A stretch of 64,000 bases of DNA from SZUA-35 sp964351995 (GTDB lineage: Bacteria; Actinomycetota; Acidimicrobiia; Acidimicrobiales; SZUA-35): assembly GCA_964351995.1 (NCBI GenBank), contig CAYGQE010000022.1, positions 1-64,000 of the forward strand, in the 5' to 3' direction. The notes below the pieces were generated by a model that searched no databases, was not told the DNA's origin, and saw nothing but the letters and a program-made list of their open reading frames with translations. Numbering within the stretch: position 1 is the stretch's first letter; each line of letters starts with the position of its first letter. Below are positions 58,356 through 64,000 of this stretch, piece by piece. Both the position numbers and the translations under genes were made by a program.

Positions 58356-58814
58356 ATGCCCGTTCGCACCCCCGATATCACCGAAATTCGCCCGCTACTC
58401 ACCGACCTCATTGGTCGAGAATGCGAGCCAACGCGCAAGATCACGTTCGCCAAGCCAGAGTCGGTCACCGACTACCTGGCGGTGTTCGTCGGAGATGACG
58501 ATGCCCCGTTGATGCTTGCCGGCGGTGACTCGTCCTTTGCTCACCTGTCCGGTGCGGCGCTCGCCCTCGTCCCCGTCGCGAAAGCTCGTGACGCCATCGA
58601 CAAAGAGAACAACGACGAAGACCTGCTCGAGAACTATCGCGAAATCCTCAACGTGGTCACCCGAGCCATCAACGATCAAGGCGGCTCGCACGTCCGCCTG
58701 ATCCCTGGCGATTCACCGCTTCCCGACCCGCTGCCTCCCACCAGCGGCGGCCATGAGTACAACATCGCGATCGAAGGCTACGGCGAAGGCAAGATGTTCT
58801 TCTGGACCGTGTGA
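58356..58814 (+). CDS. CheX/CheC-like CheY-P phosphatase (putative)
   Basis: This 152-residue protein is the last gene of the chemotaxis operon. LAVFVGDDDAPLMLAGGDSSFAHLSGAALALVP is followed by LLENYREILNVVTRAINDQGG, in which the ExxN signature of CheC/CheX/FliY phosphatases appears once (EILN). A single ExxN, small size and position after cheY favour a CheX-like CheY-P phosphatase. Overall similarity is low, so this is an inference. A terminator follows immediately. Confidence 0.6.
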   Translation: MPVRTPDITEIRPLLTDLIGRECEPTRKITFAKPESVTDYLAVFVGDDDAPLMLAGGDSSFAHLSGAALALVPVAKARDAIDKENNDEDLLENYREILNVVTRAINDQGGSHVRLIPGDSPLPDPLPPTSGGHEYNIAIEGYGEGKMFFWTV

Positions 58815-58821
58815 TCGCGTC

Positions 58822-58839
58822 GGCCCCGAGGGGGCCTTT
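58822..58839 (+). terminator. Terminator of the chemotaxis operon
   Basis: GGCCCC GA GGGGGCC is followed by TTT, starting eight bases after the stop of the cheX-like gene. The stem is short but very GC-rich. Confidence 0.75.
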
Positions 58840-58848
58840 GGCGATCCC

Positions 58849-58876
58849 GGAGTTGCTCGCTGACGCTCTCAACTCC
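58849..58876. repeat. Short hairpin repeat with CGCTGACGCTC loop, copy 2
   Basis: GGAGTTG (58849-58855) pairs with CAACTCC (58870-58876), enclosing CTCGCTGACGCTCT. It resembles the element at 42728-42749 in stem and loop. It lies in the same intergenic gap as two terminators. Confidence 0.55.
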
Positions 58877-58917
58877 CATTGGAGAGGTGGAGCGAAGAAG
58901 AGAAGCGAATCATTGAA

Positions 58918-58943
58918 CGCCTGCCCTTCGGGGTGGGCGTTCG
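58918..58943 (+). terminator. Second hairpin before the asparaginase gene
   Basis: CGCCTGCCC and GGGTGGGCG form a nine-pair stem with two wobbles across a TTCG tetraloop (58918-58939) and are followed by TTCGGCTGTTT. It insulates the chemotaxis operon from the asparaginase gene. Confidence 0.7.
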
Positions 58944-58967
58944 GCTGTTTGGTGGCAGGGTCTTTCG

Positions 58968-59954
58968 GTGAACAGAGACAATCCGGTGTTGGCGAGCTTC
59001 CATCGTGGGGGGAGACTCGAGTCCATCCATCGTGGTGCGTGGGTGTTGGCTGATGCTTCGGGCGCGGTCATCGAACATGGCGGCGACCCGGCACAGCGGA
59101 TCTATCCCCGCAGTGCGACCAAGAGCCTCCAGGCATTGCCGCTGATCGAGAGCGGAGCCGCAGACCAATTCGGGTTCGACGATCGTCACCTGGCGCTGGC
59201 ATCGGCCTCGCACAGCGGCGAGCCGCGCCATGTCGCCGTTGCCCTCGATGGGTTGAGCAAGATCGGCCTCGACTCGAGCGCGCTGCTCTGTGGGCCACAA
59301 CGTCCTCTCCACAGCACACCCGACACTGCCGCAGAGCGAGTCATCAACAACTGCTCCGGCAAACACGTGGGCTTTCTTGCGCTCGCTGTCCACCTCGGCG
59401 TGGAACCGTCGACCTATCTGGATCGCGATGGCCAGGTACAGACGATGGTGAGACACGCCATTGCGGACATGACCAACACCGAATTCGCCGACCTCGGCCT
59501 CGGAATCGATGGATGCAGCGCACCGACCGTCCACCTCTCTCTCCTCGGACTGGCCACCGGATTGGCAAAGGTGGCCAATCCGCAGGCGCTTTCCGTGGCT
59601 CGCGCTGCGGCGTGCGGACGTCTCACCGACGCTGCTCGCCATCACCCCGGCCTCGTCGCTGGCTCTCACGAACGCTTCTGTACCGATCTCATCGCCGTCA
59701 CCGACGGTCGTGTGTTCGGCAAGATCGGCGCTGAAGGCGTCTACACCTTCGGCGTGGTCGGGGCAGATGTCGGGTTCGCTGGCAAGGTCGACGATGGCAA
59801 CGCCCGTCCCCTCTACCCACTCATGATCGGTCTGCTTCGCCGCCGCGAGCTGATCACCAGCTCCGAGGCAGCTGCGCTCGACCGGTGGGGCTCCACTGTG
59901 GTGCGGAACTGGGACGGGCTCGACGTCGGGCACATCGAACTTCATCAGTCCTGA
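58968..59954 (+). CDS. L-asparaginase II family protein (Rhizobium etli type)
   Basis: This 328-residue asparaginase II-like protein is of the group typified by the inducible Rhizobium etli enzyme, unrelated in fold to Escherichia coli AnsB. It has ASFHRGGRLESIHRGAWVLADASG, then PRSATKSLQALPLIESGAAD with the SATK motif, SHSGEPRHV, NNCSGKHVGFLALA (catalytic-site SGKH) and GLGIDGCSAPTVHLSL. It probably hydrolyses asparagine to aspartate and ammonia. The start is GTG 58968. It is convergent with the hybrid kinase gene. Confidence 0.88.
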   Translation: MNRDNPVLASFHRGGRLESIHRGAWVLADASGAVIEHGGDPAQRIYPRSATKSLQALPLIESGAADQFGFDDRHLALASASHSGEPRHVAVALDGLSKIGLDSSALLCGPQRPLHSTPDTAAERVINNCSGKHVGFLALAVHLGVEPSTYLDRDGQVQTMVRHAIADMTNTEFADLGLGIDGCSAPTVHLSLLGLATGLAKVANPQALSVARAAACGRLTDAARHHPGLVAGSHERFCTDLIAVTDGRVFGKIGAEGVYTFGVVGADVGFAGKVDDGNARPLYPLMIGLLRRRELITSSEAAALDRWGSTVVRNWDGLDVGHIELHQS

Positions 59955-59972
59955 CCCCGCTGGTCAGATGTT

Positions 59973-62432
59973 TCAGCTGCTCAGCGCTCGAGCCACGGCC
60001 AAAGCATCCGACACCGAGGCGACCAAGTCGGCGTCGCTGATCGGACGGGAGAGATGGCGAGCGGTACCGGGCAAGCCGGTCACGGTGTCCCCGATGGTCA
60101 GTACCACGATGTGAGACGTCGCCGCGTCGGCGCTCAGCCGATCGACGAGATCCGCCGCATCCACACCATCGACGTTGAGGTCGAGGAGGAGCACATCGGG
60201 CTGGAATCGCACGGCCAGGTCCATGGTGGTCTCGGCATCGGCAATGCTGATCAGTTCGATGTCTGGGTGGTCCGACAGCAGCTCCTCGACCCAGCGAAGC
60301 TGCTCGAGACTGTCCTCGACGTGGAACAAGCGAGCGAGGTGGCTCACCCGATCGGCACCAACAGCGACAGGGCGAGCCCCGGTCACCAGGTCTGCTTCGT
60401 GACTGAGACCGAGCTCGATCCAGAACGTCGTACCGACACCGAGAGCGGTCTCCAAACCGATCGAACCATGCATTGCCTCCACAAGTACCTTTGACAGCGA
60501 CAAACCAAGGCCGGTTCCTTCGACCTGAGTGCCTTCTGCCCCCAGCCGTTCGAACGGCGAGAAGAGTCGATCAACCTGGTCCTGGCTGAGCCCACTCCCC
60601 GTATCGGCAACCGAGATCCGGAGGCGGCGATCATCCACGGTGTGGCAGCGGACAGAGATGCTCCCGCCTCGTTCGTTGTACTTCACGGCGTTCGAGAGCA
60701 AGTTCAACAAGACTTGACGCAGCCTCTGCTGGTCAGCTCGAGCCCACAGCGCCCAGTCCGGCATCAAGCCGACAGGTATCGAGAGATCAGATTCGGCAGC
60801 CAGCGGCCGGATGAGGTCGATCGTTTCGGAAATGAGCCGTTCCAAGTTGACGGGCTCGAGCGACAGCGACAGATTGCCGCTTTCGATGCGGGAAATGTCG
60901 AGTACTTCGTTGATCAGCCCGAGCAGGTGTCGGCCGCCGCGCAGGATCTGTTGAACGCTCTCCGCCTGTCGGGTCGAGAGATCCTCGAACTCCAGTAGCT
61001 GGCCGAACCCGAGTACCGCGTTCAGCGGCGTCCGTAGTTCGTGACTCATTCGAGACAAGAACTCGCTCTTTGCGACGTTCGCCATCTCGGCATCAGCCCG
61101 TGCCGACTCGAGCTCGTGGAATGCCTCCTGCGTCGCCGTGACGTCGGTGGCGATCTCCAACAGATAGTCGACCGACCCGGAAGGTCCGATCATTGGAATG
61201 TGGCGCACATCCACGATTCGGCCTCCGAACTCGTCGATCAGCGGGAGGGATTCCTGAATGACGACCTCGCGGCCGGCGATCATCTCCCTGTCGTTGTGTT
61301 GCTGGCGTTCGGCCATCCAGGGCGGCGCCAGGTCGTGAATGGTCGAGCCGATGATCTCGTCACGTTCGATGTCCAGCATCTCCAGAGCGGCCCGATTCGC
61401 GTTCACGAACGAGAGGTGCTTCGTTTCCTTCACCGTGACCACCGAGGGAATGTTCTCGATGATCGATGCCAGCAGTGCCTCGGACTCTCTCCGTTGTTCG
61501 GCCTCAGTGTCTTGGCGCCGCCACAGGCGGCCGAGCCACACGATGACCCCGGCGACGAACAGCGCCAGCACGAATGCAAGCACCAACGCCACCGTGACGA
61601 TCGTGCTGCGCTCAGCGAGGGCCTCACTCTTGGGGACATCAGCGGTGACAGTCCATCCGAAGCGATCAACGCTTGCAGTGGCTGAAAGGTAGGCGACGCC
61701 GTCACGATCAATTTCTCGCTGTGAGTCAACGCCTTCAAGTGCTGCTTCGATCGCCGGGATGTGACTCAGCGACTCGATCGACGTTGGCGCTGCACCCGGC
61801 GAGGCGACGACCGTTCCCGCCTGATCGGTCACGGTCAACAAGACGCTCTGACTCGACGCAAAGTCATCGACGTACGCCTGGAGATCGGCGAGCGACCACC
61901 CGATTCCGACATAGCCAGCGATGACCTCCGGGTCCTCGATGCTGAACACCGGGGCAGCGACGATCATCGTGATCTGGAGATCAGACTGCGGTTGGAATGC
62001 CTCGGACACGTACGGGGCTCGCGTCGACTGGGCCCCCTTGAACCAATCGCGAAAGCTGAAATCGACACCGATTGCGTCCGGCGTCTCCGGGAGGACGTCG
62101 AGCACCACACCGCCCGCATCTGCTGCGAAGGCCATCGACACGTCCGGCCGATCCTCGAACAGCGAGGCCAGGATCCCTCGTAGCCAAAGGCCGTAACCGA
62201 GCCGAACCGAGAGAGCGGTCTCTTCCTGCTCGCTGTAGATCGCAATGATCTCAGCCAGCTTTTCGAGTTCCTGCTCGATGGCCTTGGCCGACGCCTGCGC
62301 TGATGTCTCGACCTGGCTTTCGGCTTGGGCACGAACGGCATTCGACGACACTTGAACCAAGACGACGCTGAGAAGCGCGATGGGCAGCAGTGCGGCCAAG
62401 AAGATGACCGTCAACGACTTTCGCCGCGCCAT
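59973..62432 (-). CDS. Hybrid sensor histidine kinase (Cache-PAS-HisKA-HATPase-REC)
   Basis: This 819-residue membrane kinase has TM1 (about 7-29), a periplasmic Cache-type sensor (about 40-265), TM2 (about 278-303), a PAS domain (about 320-440), HisKA with SKSEFLSRMSHELRTPLNAVLGF-like sequence (phospho-His in SHELRTPLN, about 465), HATPase (NLLSNAVKYNERGG, ADTGSGLSQDQVDRLF, GTGLGLSLSK), and a C-terminal receiver (about 690-815, Asp in LLLDLNVDG). In that receiver the conserved Lys is Arg (LSRPIS), so phosphotransfer may be altered. ATG 62432 has GGAG upstream; a GTG at 62465 overlapping the previous stop is possible. It is downstream of an EAL gene. Confidence 0.9.
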   Translation of the reverse strand: MARRKSLTVIFLAALLPIALLSVVLVQVSSNAVRAQAESQVETSAQASAKAIEQELEKLAEIIAIYSEQEETALSVRLGYGLWLRGILASLFEDRPDVSMAFAADAGGVVLDVLPETPDAIGVDFSFRDWFKGAQSTRAPYVSEAFQPQSDLQITMIVAAPVFSIEDPEVIAGYVGIGWSLADLQAYVDDFASSQSVLLTVTDQAGTVVASPGAAPTSIESLSHIPAIEAALEGVDSQREIDRDGVAYLSATASVDRFGWTVTADVPKSEALAERSTIVTVALVLAFVLALFVAGVIVWLGRLWRRQDTEAEQRRESEALLASIIENIPSVVTVKETKHLSFVNANRAALEMLDIERDEIIGSTIHDLAPPWMAERQQHNDREMIAGREVVIQESLPLIDEFGGRIVDVRHIPMIGPSGSVDYLLEIATDVTATQEAFHELESARADAEMANVAKSEFLSRMSHELRTPLNAVLGFGQLLEFEDLSTRQAESVQQILRGGRHLLGLINEVLDISRIESGNLSLSLEPVNLERLISETIDLIRPLAAESDLSIPVGLMPDWALWARADQQRLRQVLLNLLSNAVKYNERGGSISVRCHTVDDRRLRISVADTGSGLSQDQVDRLFSPFERLGAEGTQVEGTGLGLSLSKVLVEAMHGSIGLETALGVGTTFWIELGLSHEADLVTGARPVAVGADRVSHLARLFHVEDSLEQLRWVEELLSDHPDIELISIADAETTMDLAVRFQPDVLLLDLNVDGVDAADLVDRLSADAATSHIVVLTIGDTVTGLPGTARHLSRPISDADLVASVSDALAVARALSS

Positions 62433-62461
62433 GGTCGTCTCCGGTGGGGACACCAACCGGC

Positions 62462-63778
62462 TCACAGCAGACCCGGAATCGGCGAGATCGTGATCGGCGG
62501 CGTCTGGGGACGACCGAGCAAGTAGCCCTGGATCTTCGAGATGCCAAGCCCTCGCACGGTGTCGAATTCCTTGACGGTCTCCACACCTTCGGCCACCAAT
62601 TGGGCTCCCAGTTCTTCAGCAAACGTAACCATCGCCGTCGCCAACGCCCGCTTTGCCGGGTCGCTGTCGATACCTCTGATCAGGCCTGAATCGAGCTTGA
62701 TGATGTCGGGATGGAGCTGGAGGATGTGATGCAGACTCGAGAAACCGGATCCCGCATCGTCGATCGCCACCCGGAAACCCTTCGCTCGCAAGACCTCAAG
62801 CCTGGCTTGCACTGTTGCGTAGTCGCTGATTGCCGTGTGTTCGGTCAACTCCAGAACAACTCGACTGGCATCGACGTCATCAGCAAAGCTCTCGAAATCA
62901 GGGTCAGACAGCACCTCGGGCGAACAATTCACCGAGAGGTATGCCCGATCGGGGAGTTGTCCCTGCTGCTTCAATGCCGACCGAATCGCCGCCATCTCGA
63001 GCTCGAAACCCATTCCCACCGCCGCCGCGTCAGCGAACCACTGGTCAGGCGATCGTCGGGGTTCGGTATCGAATCTCGTCAGAGCTTCAACGCCGACGAT
63101 CCGCCCGATTGCCGCGTCGACGATGGGCTGGAAGACGCTGGTCATCGCTGACCCGCGAAGCACCTCGCCGATCATCGAGCGAACACGATCCTGCTCGGCG
63201 ACGACCCGACGTTCGGACTCCTGCTGTCGGGACAATCGCTGATGCAACACCAGATTGGTCTGCCGCAGCTCACGGGTGAGTCGACGAGTTTCCAGCAGGT
63301 TCTTGGTGCGTTGAACAACCTCGATCACATCGACGGGCTTGATCAACAGATCATGAGCCCCGGCGCTCAACACTGCTCGACGGGTCTCGGTGGTGGAGTC
63401 CGCTGTGACGACGATAATCGGGAGGAAGTCATCTGGTTCAACAACAGCATCGAGCAGAGCCAGCACGTCGAACCCACTGAGTGCCGGCATGTGGAGGTCG
63501 AGGAGGATCGCATCGGGGCGCAGCGTCTTGACGAGGTCGACCACGCGAACCGGATCCTCGACGAGCACGACATCGTGATAGCCAGCACCCTCCAGGAGGG
63601 CGCCCATCAACGAAAGATTCGCCCGATTGTCGTCAACGACGAGAATGCAGTCGTTCGACGACTCAGGGGGTTTCGTAGTGGCGCGACGATCGAGCACGGG
63701 AACAGTCTCGGCGGCAAGCGGTGTCGAGTGAGGAAGCGAACCTGACGAATCGACACCCGGTACGAGTGGCGGCATCAT
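62462..63778 (-). CDS. Response regulator with EAL cyclic-di-GMP phosphodiesterase domain
   Basis: This 438-residue protein has a disordered start (about 1-40) and a receiver (about 42-165) with VVDDN, phospho-Asp in AILLDLHMPALSG, VVTADS and LIKPVD. A coiled linker leads to an EAL domain (about 200-435) with VGVEALTRF (EALxR), VNCSPEVL, LELTEH, IDDAGSGFSSLHH (DD of the metal site), IKLDSGLI and VAEGVET. The catalytic residues appear intact, so hydrolysis of cyclic-di-GMP to pGpG is expected. It is between a GGDEF gene and a hybrid kinase gene on the same strand. The start is ATG 63778 or 63775. Confidence 0.9.
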   Translation of the reverse strand: MMPPLVPGVDSSGSLPHSTPLAAETVPVLDRRATTKPPESSNDCILVVDDNRANLSLMGALLEGAGYHDVVLVEDPVRVVDLVKTLRPDAILLDLHMPALSGFDVLALLDAVVEPDDFLPIIVVTADSTTETRRAVLSAGAHDLLIKPVDVIEVVQRTKNLLETRRLTRELRQTNLVLHQRLSRQQESERRVVAEQDRVRSMIGEVLRGSAMTSVFQPIVDAAIGRIVGVEALTRFDTEPRRSPDQWFADAAAVGMGFELEMAAIRSALKQQGQLPDRAYLSVNCSPEVLSDPDFESFADDVDASRVVLELTEHTAISDYATVQARLEVLRAKGFRVAIDDAGSGFSSLHHILQLHPDIIKLDSGLIRGIDSDPAKRALATAMVTFAEELGAQLVAEGVETVKEFDTVRGLGISKIQGYLLGRPQTPPITISPIPGLL

Positions 63779-63788
63779 CAGAGGACCA

Positions 63789-64000
63789 TCAACCGAGAGA
63801 AGTCCGGTTGCGTCCGCCCTGTTTCGCCTCGTACAACCGTTGATCGGCTGCCTCGATGAGCGCCCTCGCCGTTTGTGTCTCGCTCGCAGGGGATGAAATC
63901 GCCCCGCCGATGCTGGTGGTGACCGAGAGGATCGTTCCATCGGCGAGCGAAACGGCCAACTCGGCAATGGCGGTGCGAAGACGCTCCGCAATGACGAGCA
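63789..64000 (-). CDS. GGDEF-domain diguanylate cyclase, C-terminal fragment (runs off window)
   Basis: Only the last 70 codons are in the window. They read LVIAERLRTAIAELAVSLAD, then ILSVTTSIGGAISS, and end ADQRLYEAKQGGRNRTSLG before TGA at 63791-63789. This is the typical C-terminal part of a GGDEF domain (SIGxA and ADxALYxAKxxGRNR). The active-site part lies outside. Its stop is 11 bp from the EAL gene start, so the two are probably in one operon with opposing activities. Confidence 0.85.
   Translation of the reverse strand, partial: LVIAERLRTAIAELAVSLADGTILSVTTSIGGAISSPASETQTARALIEAADQRLYEAKQGGRNRTSLG

Noticed and set aside
1..64000. CRISPR array, prophage or insertion sequence
   Set aside because: No spaced direct repeats of CRISPR type, cas genes, integrase, transposase or phage structural genes were recognised. 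The tandem repeats at 31-94, 5178-5209 and 44591-44665 have no spacers.

Overview
The window is high-GC DNA from an actinobacterium, most likely class Acidimicrobiia (Ilumatobacter-like). Supporting genes are a WhiB regulator, a tiny acyl-CoA carboxylase epsilon subunit, a MeaA-type ethylmalonyl-CoA mutase, an aspartate kinase with an apparent internal start, a paired Get3/ArsA ATPase operon beside whiB, and LigC with a Prim-PolC-like polymerase. The taxonomic placement is inference from gene content. A run of 100 N inside a 21-bp tandem repeat (44666-44765) shows a draft scaffold. Genes are dense, and many operon junctions share 1-4 bp (ATGA, GTGA or TGATG).

Region by region. 1-6.5 kb: an ErpA/IscA-type Fe-S protein beside a heavily eroded mrp pseudogene, two small multi-helix membrane proteins, an ECF sigma/anti-sigma pair with a DHA2 exporter, a metallo-beta-lactamase-like protein without metal ligands, and FxsA. 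6.6-9.7 kb: selA-selB; no tRNA-Sec was found. 9.7-15.3 kb: whiB, an NfeD-type protein, two ArsA/Get3-like ATPases with a hypothetical gene, a STAS protein, a stand-alone receiver and tRNA-Pro(CGG). 15.3-23 kb: DUF2236 oxygenase, MazG-like, asd, lysC, a cyclophilin, aat and meaA. 23-33.5 kb: a degenerate GGDEF protein, the azoR-hxlR-DUF1697-CoA transferase operon, the acyl-CoA carboxylase beta/epsilon pair, a LOG protein, a DUF2510/LURP-like protein, a PPOX-fold protein and an acyl-CoA synthetase. 33.5-37 kb: ligC, engB, an HD protein and a LigD-type polymerase. 37-44.8 kb: a GGDEF protein, a lipoprotein, YibE/F, GNAT, a 5'-3' exonuclease, YaaA, an OmpA-like protein and a truncated PPOX gene at the gap. 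44.8-50.7 kb: amidase, cydAB and an ABC exporter. 50.9-58.8 kb: the chemotaxis operon cheA-mcp-cheW-cheB-cheR-cheY-cheX. 59-64 kb: asparaginase, a hybrid histidine kinase, a REC-EAL protein and a partial GGDEF gene.

The strongest unifying theme is cyclic-di-GMP and chemotaxis. CheA carries, between its Hpt domain and kinase core, a stretch matching the bipartite MshEN cyclic-di-GMP-binding motif. Three GGDEF genes (one degenerate) and one EAL gene lie in the same window. This suggests direct second-messenger input to the chemotaxis kinase. Other notable items are the mrp pseudogene that keeps remnants of conserved blocks from across the gene, an intergenic palindromic repeat family, the LigC/Prim-PolC repair locus and the WhiB/Get3-like locus.
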